Origin: Spirogloea muscicola
Lineage: Eukaryota; Streptophyta; Zygnematophyceae; Spirogloeales; Spirogloeaceae
Assembly: GCA_009602725.1 (NCBI GenBank)
Contig: WELB01000070.1
Coordinates: 277,068 to 341,067 of the forward strand
DNA: 64,000 bases
Reading direction: 5' to 3'
The position numbers were made by a program, and so were the translations under genes. The notes under the pieces were generated by a model. It did not search any database. It worked only from the letters and a program-made list of their open reading frames with translations, and was not told the DNA's origin. Position 1 is the stretch's first letter, and each line of letters opens with the position of its first letter. Below, one piece after another: positions 23,450 to 35,211 of this stretch.

Positions 23450-24110
23450 CGAGAGCTCAATCTCAGTCTTGTAAATTTTCCTTGTGCGGAAGAAGGTGCA
23501 TTGGCTCGGATTGGCTCCCTATTTCCATGTCCATACCCGCCGTTCTCTCCTCAAGTGCACCTTCTAGGTTTATTAACTGCCAGGTCGCTCGCTCAGGTGT
23601 GCCGTGTACGGAAGAAGGACGAGCGGCTAACCAAGCCCAAGCGCACAGTGAAGCAAGAAAATCAGGGAAGGCAATAGACTGGGGTGGTAAATCTTAAGAG
23701 GGAAGGCGAGCTGTACGCATGGAATGAAAGGGAGGCCGATAAGCCAATTCACTACTGCAAGCAGAGCCTGAAGTTCGAATTTTATGAAGGGGTCCGAGGG
23801 GGGTAGTTGACGTACTCAAAGTGCCCTTGGGCCTCCCGATGTTAGACAAGAAATAGCTCCTCCAAAGGGGACTAGGGCTGTAATCAGAAGACAAGGCAGC
23901 CCGCTGAAGATGAACAGGCTCCTCGTGAGGGGCTTCAGGTCGCCTCTTCTGTTCTCCCCCTCGAACCCGGCCCTAGGCGGCCTATAATTGGCTCTGGCTT
24001 TCGTCAGGGGGATATTTCCCCGGCAGCTAATCTGTCGCTTTCGAGGCTCCTCACTCGTAGCTACTGAGCGGTCCATCCTCCACCCGTTCTGACATTGCAT
24101 CTTCAGGCCC
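23450..24110. other. Repeat-rich intergenic DNA
   Basis: No gene could be supported. The composition and the neighbouring LINE remnants suggest degraded mobile DNA. Confidence 0.35.
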
Positions 24111-24119
24111 CTCCGTCAT

Positions 24120-24640
24120 TGTGGCACCTTCGACCCTTCGTCAATTCTTTTGATGGACGATCACCAACGGTTACTCGCCGACGACCCGACAACAACCCAT
24201 CTACAGTATACCGCTGACAGTCTACCTTATCGCGTCGGGCCCCCACCACCTGTCTACCGACGGGACGAAGTCAACACCCGTCGCGGCCTCAATGCCACTG
24301 ACAGTTTTTACCCGGTGAATGACGAGTATGTCCTACTCGCCGTCGACGTGTACGGCGCCTTTGGCACATAATGGTTTGACCTGCTTCACCGCCTTGCGTG
24401 GCGAGCAGCGGCCCGCCGCCTCGGGCAGCAGGGCGAGCAGCCCTGGCTTCAATGTCGCCGGGTCTGTCGCTCACGTCTTCCAGATGCGCTTGGCCATCTC
24501 ATTGCAGCGGTCCCTTGCCTTCGCGGTTCACTTGCGCGCAGGCCGCGCTTTGGCGGCGGCCTCCGGCTTCCGTCAGGGCGACATCTTTCCGCCTGCGAGC
24601 TATTCCGACTTGCACCTTCTGACTGAAGGTTACTGAGCGT
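24120..24640 (+). mobile_element. LINE family B-like copy with endonuclease-like domain
   Basis: The first frame (24150-24371) reads GLNATDSFYPVNDEYVLLAV followed by DVYG, giving a D-x14-D spacing identical to that of family A. The following DNA (24371-24636, other frame) encodes a tail alignable with the copy at 1-213: MRLAISLQRSLA, the LRAGRALAAASG block, and the terminal YSDLHLLTEGY. The reading frame changes between these parts, so the copy is degenerate. It confirms that family B also ends in a restriction-like endonuclease region. Confidence 0.6.
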
Positions 24641-24659
24641 CCCCTTGCTGATGTCTTGG

Positions 24660-24870
24660 TCCTTAGTCTTTTCTCCTGCTCCGAGTTACTCTGATCTGCT
24701 GTTGCTAACACGTGGATACTGAGCAGCCATCTGCATCTCCCTCTGCACCATCTTGCACTTTGTAGTGTAGTCCTTTTTCAGCACCTCTTTCTTTGGCTTT
24801 GAACATTGTCCATTCTTTTTGGGTTGGCTTTGCCAGCCCCTCTTCTCAATGGGCGAGCACCTTCTTCTTA
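24660..24870 (+). mobile_element. Second LINE B-type tail with 3' UTR hairpin
   Basis: A second terminal peptide (SYSDLLLLTRGY, stop near 24722) follows directly after the previous one. Its UTR leads to a hairpin at about 24820-24840 (GGGTTGG stem, CTTTG loop, CCAGCCC) and the CTCTTCTCAATGGGCGAGC motif. Related degenerate GGG-hairpins sit at about 24905-24930 and 25093-25112. Confidence 0.6.
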
Positions 24871-25129
24871 GAACTCCGGCTCCTTCAGACCTTGTGCATT
24901 CTCTTGGGATGGCATCTCCCAGCCAACAGTCAATGTGGCCGCGCTTTCTCATTTTACCGAGCTAGCATTAGCGGTCTAACTTCAACGCACTCGTCAAAGA
25001 CCCAGAATCTGCTGCCGATAAGGGTCGTGTCCGCAGCGGTAGCCGTCCAGCACCACGCGCCATGACTCTGGGGTGCGCCATTCCCGATTCGTTCTTCTGT
25101 GGGCTGGCGTTGCCCAGCCATCGCCCCCT

Positions 25130-26160
25130 TTGTAAGAGCTGCTTATCCTCTGCTCAAGCTAGAAGACAAGGACAGTTTTCTTTCAAAGTAGGGCGATGTT
25201 GTGAGAGAGGACGAGAGATATAGCAGACAGACGAACTCGTGTTTGTCAGCATAGTGAGGTGCCTAGTCTCCAGGCACCTGCCTTTCTTGCGAGACCTGAC
25301 AGTTGTATGAATTCAGCCTGTGGGGTGACTAGTCTTCAGGCATCTGTCAAGCCTTGTGTAAGCATTGTTAGTCTCTATGCATACAAAATGACAGTATGGG
25401 ACTTTCCATCTCGCTTCGGTCGTCCAGGCATTCGCCTACATTCGTGGGCAGCCGCGCCTTGGTTGCTGCCTCTGATTTCTGGGCGTGGCGGCAGATATCC
25501 GGCTGCTAGCTGCTCCTTTGTGCGGTTCTTGACTACGGGTCATTGGGCACCCATCTGCTGTAGCCAAATTGCATAGCTGCGTGCTTTGAGCGTTCTGGCT
25601 TCGTTGGACCTTGTCTTTCATATCTAGGCAGGCCTTTCACTGCCAATCCTTCCTTTAGTAGCTTGGTTCCTCTTTCACAGCCATCGCCGCCTTTGGAAGA
25701 GCTTCTCTTTGTGTTAGGCCTGTGGGCTTCTATTGGATTCTGAGCTGATGGTGAAACTCTCTGAGTTGGCTTTGTAGGCTTTTACTGGAGCCTGCGCTGA
25801 TGGTAGAACTGGCTAGCGCACCAATGCCATGGTAGCACGAGCAAATTGGGCTCAGCCCTGACCTGCATTTTGGGGATGGAGGTAGTGTGCTCGCGACTCC
25901 GTTCATACTAAGATTAGCTCATGATATGCACTGATCGGCCCCATAAAGCTTGTCCTTTACTTCTGTGCTGGCCTCTCAATGCCGATGCCCGCCTTGGAAG
26001 AGCTTCCAACCTTCACAACGAGTCAAAAGAAAGCAGCTCTTTCGAAGGATGCGACACTCACGCTTGTCACAAGGGCAGCCACATTAGCAAAACCTTGTCC
26101 GATAGACAGGATTGAGCTGCTTCAACAACGAAATGCAGCAAGGCAGCACGATTTGCACCC
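25130..26160. other. Intergenic, unassigned
   Basis: No gene family is recognised. T/C-rich stretches resemble decayed retroelement 3' UTRs (a GGCTGG-like module near 25970), but not convincingly. Confidence 0.35.
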
Positions 26161-26324
26161 TCGATGCGGCGGTCCCCGGAGCTTCGAGGGCGCCGTAAAG
26201 GAAGCCGCAACGACAGCGGGGTGGGGCGGGGGCCATGGCGGCAGTGCTACTTTCTCGAACAGGCAGGCGCAGACGCGGGTGCGGGGTGCGCTGGAAGAAG
26301 CAAGAAGCAAGAAGTGAGCTCTTT

Positions 26325-26470
26325 CAAAGAAAATGCTCGCCCATTGAGAATAGGGGCTGGAAAAGCCAGCCCCAAAAAAGTCCAACAAAGGACGAGAAGG
26401 GGGCCAGGAGAAGCGCTAAGAAAACAAGCACACAAAGAAACAAAGCAGCTATGGATCACTCAGTAACCCC
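26325..26470 (-). mobile_element. LINE B 3' UTR fragment with hairpin
   Basis: On the minus strand this reads from a decayed ORF end through the UTR (CTTAGCGCTTCTCCTGGCCC-like block) to the hairpin at about 26353-26376 and the TTCTCAATGGGCGAGC motif. It matches the copies at 26845-26990 and 58340-58440. Confidence 0.6.
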
Positions 26471-26489
26471 TCTCTTTCAAAGGAATGGA

Positions 26490-26700
26490 GGTGTGTATGG
26501 TTGATGGTGGGCCTGAGTGGCCAAGTACAAGGCAAGCACATCGACAGATGTACATCACCTGCTGCTAAGCTCGGTGACCACGAGCAAATAGAGGTCGCCA
26601 AACTCTTCCGAAGGGGGCGAGGGCGGTGAAAAGAGAAAGTGCTCGCCCATTGAGAATAGGGGCTGGAACAACCAGCCCGAAAAAGAATGAACAGAGTACG
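26490..26700 (-). mobile_element. LINE A-like tail plus GGGCTGG hairpin
   Basis: The minus-strand frame includes FGDLYLLVVTE, a diverged family A terminus. Its 3' UTR contains the family A 'gatgtgcttgcct' block and a TTGGCCACTCAGGCC inverted motif in place of GGCCATTTGGCC. Next to it, at about 26645-26690, is a hairpin module in the same orientation. Confidence 0.55.
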
Positions 26701-26837
26701 AGGTGGCCAAATGGCGCTGAATCACATGACTAAGTAAGCTCATGTAGAATAAGCACTCAGTAACCTGGAGTTAGCAGCCTGTAAGTCAGAAAGCCTACCA
26801 GCCGGGAAGCGGCAGACAAAGGAAAAAGAAGAAAGTG

Positions 26838-27060
26838 CTCGCCCATTGAGAATAGGGGCTGGAACAACCAGCCCGAAAAAGAATGAACAGAGTACGAGAA
26901 GGGGGCCAGGGGAAGCGCTAAGTAACAAAAACAAAGCTGCTACGAGACACTCAGTAACCCCTGCTAAGCAGCCGCAGATCAGAGATGCTGGGCTAAGGAA
27001 AAGCTCGCCCATAGGGGCTGGCAGAAGCCAGCCAAAAAAGAATGGACAAACTCCAAAGAG
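26838..27060 (-). mobile_element. LINE B tails, two adjacent hairpin modules
   Basis: Minus strand: the ORF terminus SDLRLLSRGY-like stop near 26955, a T-rich UTR, and a hairpin at about 26862-26885 with the GGGCGAGC motif near 26840. A second, shorter hairpin module at 27003-27050 lies directly upstream. With 26325-26700 this makes a cluster of four same-orientation modules. Confidence 0.6.
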
Positions 27061-27168
27061 CTACAGACAAAGGAAGCAAGGTATGGGCAAGGCCGGCGGC
27101 GGGGAGGGGCCCAGATATCTCATGGGGCCAAGGGGAGTTCGAGGCGGTCCGATGGGGCGGGGGGGATC

Positions 27169-28055
27169 NNNNNNNNNNNNNNNNNNNNNNNNNNNNNNNN
27201 NNNNNNNNNNNNNNNNNNNNNNNNNNNNNNNNNNNNNNNNNNNNNNNNNNNNNNNNNNNNNNNNNNNNNNNNNNNNNNNNNNNNNNNNNNNNNNNNNNNN
27301 NNNNNNNNNNNNNNNNNNNNNNNNNNNNNNNNNNNNNNNNNNNNNNNNNNNNNNNNNNNNNNNNNNNNNNNNNNNNNNNNNNNNNNNNNNNNNNNNNNNN
27401 NNNNNNNNNNNNNNNNNNNNNNNNNNNNNNNNNNNNNNNNNNNNNNNNNNNNNNNNNNNNNNNNNNNNNNNNNNNNNNNNNNNNNNNNNNNNNNNNNNNN
27501 NNNNNNNNNNNNNNNNNNNNNNNNNNNNNNNNNNNNNNNNNNNNNNNNNNNNNNNNNNNNNNNNNNNNNNNNNNNNNNNNNNNNNNNNNNNNNNNNNNNN
27601 NNNNNNNNNNNNNNNNNNNNNNNNNNNNNNNNNNNNNNNNNNNNNNNNNNNNNNNNNNNNNNNNNNNNNNNNNNNNNNNNNNNNNNNNNNNNNNNNNNNN
27701 NNNNNNNNNNNNNNNNNNNNNNNNNNNNNNNNNNNNNNNNNNNNNNNNNNNNNNNNNNNNNNNNNNNNNNNNNNNNNNNNNNNNNNNNNNNNNNNNNNNN
27801 NNNNNNNNNNNNNNNNNNNNNNNNNNNNNNNNNNNNNNNNNNNNNNNNNNNNNNNNNNNNNNNNNNNNNNNNNNNNNNNNNNNNNNNNNNNNNNNNNNNN
27901 NNNNNNNNNNNNNNNNNNNNNNNNNNNNNNNNNNNNNNNNNNNNNNNNNNNNNNNNNNNNNNNNNNNNNNNNNNNNNNNNNNNNNNNNNNNNNNNNNNNN
28001 NNNNNNNNNNNNNNNNNNNNNNNNNNNNNNNNNNNNNNNNNNNNNNNNNNNNNNN
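27169..28055. other. Assembly gap (887 N)
   Basis: Undetermined bases flanked by G-rich (left) and C-rich (right) sequence, next to repeats. Any frame spanning it is meaningless. Confidence 1.
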
Positions 28056-29043
28056 CCCCCTCCCCCCTCCTCGCCGCCCCCTGCTCGCCCGCTCGCCCCT
28101 CCGCTCGCTTCGCACCCCCGACCTGCTATTTGCCTGCAGCTCTGCCCTCGCTGCCAAGGAGCGCCGCTCGCGCCAGCTCCTGCGCCCCCGGTGGCGGCTG
28201 GGGCTCCATGGCGGGCCAGGCTCGGAGCTCGCTCGTCGAGGACCGGCAGCAGCCGCTTCAGCTCCGCCGCAACGTCCCGCTCGTGACCTAGCTCCCGCCG
28301 CGTCCGCGTCTCCTCGACGGCCAGCTCGCGCCGGCTCCATAAATGCTCCCGTTTCCCTGGCGGCCCGGGCTGCACCAGCCTGCATTGCTCTGGCCTGCAG
28401 CCCCGACCGGACTCTGCTGGGACCATCTTGCGCTAGAATGAAAGGAGAAAGCTCGGACCTGGGGCACCGTCGGCTCCGCAGCCAATGCACCTACTTCATA
28501 GGAGAGGTGTTGCCCCATCACTATTGTGCAAATGTAGAGCTCACCTTGTTCAAAAGTTATTCGAGAGTACATACTGTGAGCATACAGCTCACAAGACCAC
28601 CTTACTGTCAAGTCCTGCAGCAAAGAGCTCTGTAAGTATGAAGCACAATTGTCCCAGCATCTTCCTCACTTCCTTCCGCCAGCAGCACCTGACTTGCACT
28701 TGCTGCCCTGGACAGTCACTGCTCGTGCTTTGACTTTCTGCCCTTTTCAACTTGGGATGGTCTGCCTGCCACTGAAGCACGTCACAAGGCTAGCAACGAC
28801 GTTTGTTGTGCACCCCCAGCGCAGGGAGTACGCATGCCTCGATCTTCCTCCAGCTAGGCCCAGCTAGAAGACCAACATGCTCGTTGACTTGTTGCGGTTT
28901 CCTGGGGCTTTCCTGTTCATATACAGCGAGTTGAGCTGACAATGCTCAAGAGATTTACTATGCCTCGTAAGTGATTTTCAGTATCTGCTGCTCCAGCAGG
29001 CAAGCAGGTACACTGCATCCAAGCCCGCAGCAGCAGGACGGAC
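28056..29043. other. Upstream region of the SBP-box gene
   Basis: GC-rich to about 28430, then ordinary composition. It may hold the promoter, 5' UTR or a first exon of the SBP-box gene. An ATG at 28438 opens a 65-codon frame of unknown meaning. Confidence 0.35.
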
Positions 29044-32000
29044 ATGGACAGACAGGAGGGGCAAGGAAGTGACAGTGGGCGCATTGGCCGTGGCAAGGCA
29101 GCAGCAGAACAATGGGGGCAGCAGCCTCTCCAGCTCGGACTGCAGACTCTTGCTAGCAATCCTTACACTGAGACGCCCCTCGCACGCCCAAGAGAGCAGA
29201 GCATCGGCATGAGCCATGAGCTCACGCTGACTCCCAGTACTGGTCAGACTTGGCAAAGGGTAGAGCAGGCGACTAGTTCAGGAGAAGCGAGTGGTCCGTC
29301 CTCCAGAGCCAAGGACAGGAGGATTGAGGTCAGTCTTCCAGGGCGTGACCTCCGACTCATGTCAGTGGTGCGTCCATTCCTTTACTGCAAGAACGCTTTT
29401 GCTTAAGAAGTGAGAGAACCCTGTAGCCTTCTTCCACTTCAAGCATAGACCAGTGGTGACGTTAGGCAATCTTGGTCGTTTTTCCAGCAGCAGAGGCAGG
29501 GGCTCGCTGAGGTTGGTGATGCAACACTGGCCGCTGGAGGCTGGGGACTGGGTAGGCGCAGCAAGACCCCTGGAGACGGACCTCAGTGCCAAGTCATTGA
29601 CTGCTCGTCGAATCTGGCAGATGCTAAGGAGTACTACAAGCGACACAAAGTTTGCGAACACCACTCCAAGGCTGCAGGTGTCCTTCATGAGGGCGAAAAC
29701 CAGCGCTACTGCCAGCAGTGCAGCAGGTGCCTATTTGACTTTGATCCATGCTACCAAAAAATAAAGAGCCGACGATAGCGTAGCCCGGCTGAATGCACGC
29801 CATATGCTTATGCAGCTGGTAGCGTGGCTAACAGTCTGATCAAGTAACGTTATTATGCAAAAGATTCCACAGCTGCTTCTTGAGCACCTTGATCTTGCAA
29901 GGTGGTGGAACTGGCAGACCATGGGCAAGATACTTCGGACTTGTGCAAGACTATACTGCATATTGACCAAAGGTGCCATGACCTTGCTGCAGGTTCCACC
30001 CGCTGCAAGAATTTGACTACGAGAAGCGAAGCTGCAGGAGAGGATTGCTCGGCCATAACAAGCGCAGGAGAAAAAGTGGACGAGAGGTCGCCTCTGGCTC
30101 CCAAAGCTCCCCAGGTTGATCACATCGACACTCATGCATGCATCTTCATGCGACCACTTTCAAGACTCTCTTTCAAGACTCTGTTCGCTGTTGAGTCGAC
30201 CTATCTGGCTACGTCACTTTACAAGTGCTTGTCACTGTTTGGAACAAATGCCTATCGAGGACATGCATATCAGCATCTCGACTTGCCATTCTGTTGTCTT
30301 GGAAGTGGAAAGATGAGCTTGTCCAGAGCATGCTCCTCGTTTCAGGATTTTTCAAAGACTTAATGTGCCATCCACTCTCTAGCTTCTGACAAGCATCCCT
30401 GTCTACACTGTTTAATCAAAGCCTTCCTAAGAATTTTTGTTGCTGGGTGAAACAGAGAAGGGCGTGTTGCTCAAACAGCTGTCTCAAGGCTGGGAAGGCT
30501 TGACTAGATCAGGCCAGGGTTTTGATAAATTAGGGGTGAGGGAAGAGCCAGCTGCAGCTCAGAGTGGGCTGTTCCAAGCGCCAGCACTCTCAAGGAGTCC
30601 AATAGGGAGCAAGCAAGGACCACAACAACTTGACAGGACCACGTCCTTACCTGAGTTTGCCATTCCTAGAAGCAAGGGGTCGGAAGCAGGCCTTGGCGGG
30701 CACTCTGGTGTTGCTGGTTCCCTTGCACCTACTGTATTGCCTAGCGGCAAGTCAAGCTCCGATCTCTCACGCCAGCGCCCCAGTGACCAAGTCACATCCA
30801 CGTTTCCTACCTCCAGCCAGATTGAAGAGGGAGCATCTGAATACAGTGAGAGGACCCCAAATTTTTTCGATACTGGGCTGAGAATGCTTCAAAGACTCAG
30901 TGCAGCCCATGTAGGTAAAGTGCATGCAGACGAGGACCTTATTGCAGCAGTCCTGCAACAGCAAAGGCATCCCGTCCCTGGAAGTTTGACTGAGAGCCAA
31001 CTCAGCCTCGCCCTCTCTGGCCAGCAGCCTCGTGCTCAGCACCACCAAGATGCTGAACAACAACAACGGAGAAGGGAAGAGGACGAAGCACTTCTACAGA
31101 TGCGAAACTTGACAGAACAGGGCAGGTCTGGTGGGCAGGTGGAGAGAAATCTTTTGCTAAGTCTCAGCAACTGGCAGGGGAGTGTACCTGGCGCCCAATC
31201 TCTATCTACACACCAAGAGAACATTGTGGATGTACGTGATAGGATGGAACAGGGAAGGCCCACGGAGCAACACGTAGGAACACAACCCACCCTGGCTGCA
31301 CCTCATGCTCTACATCTGCAACAGGAGATGACAGGCCGTGTATCAGTGAAACTATTTAATCGGAATCCTGCTGATCTGCCCACAAACCTAAGGGAGCAGG
31401 TGAGCTCTGAAACCTGCCTTGCCACCTAGACTAGCATCCCATGGTCATCAAACTGCATGGATGACTTGCTTAGCTTGCACTTAAGTGGCTTACAATGCGC
31501 CCCTTGCCATGCCCTTGCATTTTTCTTTGAAGCCAGACACTGATCTGGTGATGACAGCAACCAAATGCCATCACGCCATTGCTGGTCTCAAAGTGCAAGA
31601 AGGAGTAAATTGAGGAAGCTGACAAACGCCGGGCTTAGGAGGGTGCAGCTTAGGTGGTCATGCTACTGGGGGTACGTAGTCAAGGCAGGTGACAAGGGTT
31701 TAGGGTTCAGATAACCAGACAAACCGAGCATGATGACCTTAAAGCGGCAGCTTGATCAATTATCCTACTTTCTTACAAATCTGCATGTCTATACTCTATT
31801 CAGGTTATGGACTGGCTGGCCCAGCAGCCAACGGCAATGGAGAGTCTCATCCGTCCTGGCTGTGTCCTCCTCCTCATTTACATCCGAATGACAGCAGAAT
31901 CGTGGATAAAGGTCTGCCCCCAACAGTGCAGTAGCCTTTAAGAGAAGTACTCGCTGACGTAGGCATAGGCCATTTTGTGGACCCTGACGAGATAGCAATT

Positions 32001-33648
32001 GCAAATACTCGTTCTGTGCTGAAGTATATGCCTAGGCGGCGGCTGTTGGCTACTGGAACCTGTGAAAGCAGACTGTTGGCGACCTGAAAGGCAGCCTGCA
32101 AAGACTTGCTGCTGGCTCTGGGGCAAGTTTCTGGCGTGCTGGACTCGTCACAGTGCAAGTAGGTGACAAGACAGTCTCTATGAGTGAAGGTATTCAGAGC
32201 ATTTTTGCCCATGTATCTCTTGTTCCTAAAACAATCAAGGCCTGCCTTGATCAAATATTGGCAAGCCTACTTGCATAGCCAGTTGCATAAGTACCATGTT
32301 GTTAAGCTTTCCCCACAAAGTATTCACATAGCATCTAAGAAATAGCTTTGAAGAAAGTAAAACAACCTGGAATGCTGAACATTTAGTAAGTGTGTATTGT
32401 TACTCCCTTTGTACATTGGCTTCTATGAAGGATGGGTGTAAACACTGATCAGACCGTGGCATTGCTGAGCAGGTGTGGTGCAGGATTTGAAACCCACAAT
32501 GAACATTCCAAAGATTGTTACGATCAGGCCAATATGTGTGGTGGCAGGACATTCAGAGGTCGTCACAGTCGAAGGTTGGCACTTGATGCAGACGGATTGG
32601 TCACTGGTGATCAGAGCTAGGGGCCATGTTGAGGAGCAACAGTCGACAGACCTGGATGAACAAAGACTACGCACACCATGGCCGAGCCTCCAGAGAAAGT
32701 CAGCTCACATGGAAGGTGGAATTGTACGGGAGATGGCAGATTTGAGACTCGAAACACAAGAACAAGGAAATGACAAAGAAGGCTGCATGCAACAGCTGTC
32801 CTTCATGTGCAGTGATTTGCAAGTGGCAGTCTGTGGCCGCGCTTTTGTGGAAGTAAGGACTGTCACTACACAGATGCCCGGCATGTGTTGGAGAGCAGGG
32901 CAGATCTGACCGAATGCAGTGCATAAGGCGAAACACTTGCTGGCATGCGACACCTTTGTCCAGAAAGGCTTCTGTGAACGATATGTTATACATGTCATGT
33001 AGAGATGTATAATTTAGGACAAGCTGGAGAGCAGTAACTTCCTTCTGATGTGCTTCAGTGAATATGCAAACCACGATGGTGCAGATGGAGCACAAGGAGC
33101 GGCTGCTCTCAAACACATTACCGCTGCTTGTGGTCCCTAATCATGCTCTTTGTCTGGAGATTCGTACTTTGGAACCCTCCTTAGGAGCTCGTGACACGGA
33201 TACTCGTGGTTTGGGAGAGTGCATGAGTGTAAGCAGAGGAGGGTGGCACATTGTCCATGACCTCGGTTGGGCCTTTCAGGAGCTTTCCAGGCTGCGATTA
33301 TCTCGCCAAAAGGCAGTTGCAGAGCCCAATGGTCAGCCCGCAGCCAAAAGGCCAGAAGTACCTGAGGTCCCGCCTCAGCTATCTGTAGGCTGCCTGGTCC
33401 GTCTGATCGCATTTGCTTCACGATGTGGATGGCACAACGTCTTGCTGCTATTGCTGGAGCTTGCAGCTGAGCTAGTAGATTCCGAATTTATGGCCCACTG
33501 TCATGCTATCAATGAGCAAGCTGATGAAGGAAGGGGTGCATCCTCCCCCAAGACCGTCCTCAAAGATCAGAACTCGACCAGCTGGTTAGCAGCCAGCTTC
33601 TCCTCAAGCCTTCATCTTTCAGTAGCTGATGTCATGGCAGCAACATGA
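29044..33648 (+). CDS. SBP-box (SPL) transcription factor, large SPL1/12-like type
   Basis: Nuclear DNA-binding factor of the green-lineage SBP family. The SBP domain is split over exons 29587-29726 and 29993 to about 30087 at the usual intron site, right after CQQCSR. Zinc ligands appear in [28 protein letters not shown] and [20 protein letters not shown], then [15 protein letters not shown] with a basic nuclear signal. An upstream exon 29044-29328 (95 codons, GAG|GTCAGT donor) joins in phase and offers a start. A long Gln/Ser-rich exon (about 30454-31399) ends [20 protein letters not shown], which continues in exon 31804-31911 as [20 protein letters not shown] and [13 protein letters not shown]. 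This extended block is typical of large SPL1/12/14-class proteins. Later exons (about 32480-33648) include [14 protein letters not shown] and [10 protein letters not shown], ending at TGA 33646. No ankyrin repeats or final membrane helix were seen. Junctions from 31.9 to 33.2 kb are unresolved. Confidence 0.88.
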
Positions 33649-34575
33649 GTGTTACACATGCATACTACGATAGCACACTGCCCATGTATCATCAGATCAA
33701 CCCCTCGTTGCAGTTTATGCTACAATCAGATCAAACACTGTGTGCAGCACTTCTTGCTAGCCGTTGTAGCACAGCATGGGTATTTGTGATGGAGAGCCTT
33801 GAATGCCTGACAGTGATGCTCAAGGAGTCTTGTGAAGATGCAAAACACATAGCACATGTCAGCCGAACTACAGGTCTGCTCTGCAAAGACTAAAGCAGGA
33901 GATGCAAGGACCTGCAAGGACCTGCTGACAGCAATCCTGTGTTTGCTGGCCAGAGCTGGTGGAGTTGTGGCGAGTTGCTGTCCTTCTTTCCACTCAGCTG
34001 GTCAGATCGGCCGAAGGCGGGGGCCCATCATTCTTTGAGGGCCTTGACCAGGTGTCACTAGGGTGACACCTGAGTCACATAGTCAAGTTAGCCACCGCCT
34101 TCAACTTTGAAGCATCTTAGAGCCGCCTCCACAATGCAGCTCTGTCAGGAACTCACCTGCAATTAGATGCAGCGAGGTTCAGCAATCGTCATCTTTTTCC
34201 GGGTGCTACTGAAGCCAGACATACTTGTTGGCTGACGTGTGTACCTGATCATGTATTTCATTTGCTCCTCTTGGCAGTAGATCAGCACAACTACTCTCCT
34301 TGAGGCTTTTTGTGGAGAAAGGCAGAACATGCCATTCTTTGTGTTCGAGACACAGTCCCAACTTTGATCTAAGCAAGCCTGGCGCATACAGAGGTGTTGA
34401 ATACTAAGGGCGTCTCCTGATGTCAATTATCATCGCTGATCTGCTCAAGACTGTGCAAGCTTTAAGCACATGCAGGTGATCATTGTAGTGGATGGAAGTG
34501 CACAAAGTTGGTTCTAGGATCGACCTTCAAAGTCTTGCTGGCACTGCTCTTTTTCAATGTCTAGGCTGTAGGGTT
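33649..34575. other. Intergenic with a short inverted repeat
   Basis: No gene is supported. A 9-bp perfect inverted repeat (AGGTGTCAC/GTGACACCT, 4-nt loop) lies at 34050-34071. A minus frame at 34163-34426 is unassigned. Confidence 0.45.
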
Positions 34576-34577
34576 AA

Positions 34578-34626
34578 GGAGGCGGGGGGGCGGGGGGGGA
34601 AAACGCGGGGGGGGGCTCGCCCATAG
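34578..34626. repeat. G-rich low-complexity tract
   Basis: Long G runs with a few A and C bases end in GGCTCGCCCATAG, the 3'-edge motif of the hairpin modules. It lies at the 3' end of LINE A copy 2 and could form G-quadruplexes (inferred). Confidence 0.6.
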
Positions 34627-35211
34627 AAGAGAACGAGACCGTGTATTAGAAAGAAATGTAGGCCAAATGGCCAGGTACAAAGGCAAGCACATCTAAAGCT
34701 CTATATAACCTGACCCGCTCAATAACCACGGGTCAAGACATAAAGGTCACTACTCGATGCATGGACTAGATGCCAGGAACGGAGCCCTTCTGCCACCTAC
34801 TAGAGCTCGCCCAGCTTTTTGGTGCAAGGCACTAGCCTGAGCACGCTGCAAACAGGCCGAAACTCGTCGTCGCAAGAGCGACAGATATGCAGCTGGCAAG
34901 CCCATCTCAGCCGGAAACACATCTGCACGTCGAGTGTAGCCTAGATTGGCAATGTTTTGAAGCAGAGTGTGGAAGCGAGGACCCAGACAGCCAAAGATGT
35001 CGATTGCAGCTGGCAGGAGTTGATCGCATTGGGGGTAATCGGAGTAATGCCGCAGTTTTCTTTGCTCTTTTCCGCTCACTGCGTGCCCAGCAATGGGTGT
35101 TGATGCTGGGCCTTTATATGCCTCCGTAACAACAACGTCGACCAGGGCCCGTGGTCCTCCACCAGGTTGCACGCCCACCATGTCAAGTATGCGGCGATGA
35201 TGACGTCCCAC
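34627..35211 (-). mobile_element. LINE family A, copy 2 (5'-truncated)
   Basis: Nearly identical to copy 1 (14650-15234) from the 3' end up to the endonuclease-like region, then homology stops abruptly near 35211. It retains the D-x14-D block (RRILDMVGVQPGGGPRALVD), the LLPAAIDIFGCLGPRFHTLL block, and the C-terminal RAQASALHQKAGRALVGGRR. The coding end differs slightly from copy 1. The 3' UTR keeps the GGCCAAATGGCC palindrome. No poly-A or target-site duplication was obvious. The 5' truncation is typical of LINE integration. Confidence 0.85.

Noticed and set aside
26846-28490. Very long frames on both strands across 27-28.4 kb
   Set aside because: They run through 887 undetermined bases; the flanks are repeat and GC-rich non-coding DNA.
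34163-34426. Possible small minus-strand gene
   Set aside because: Single short frame without a known domain or convincing splice partners.
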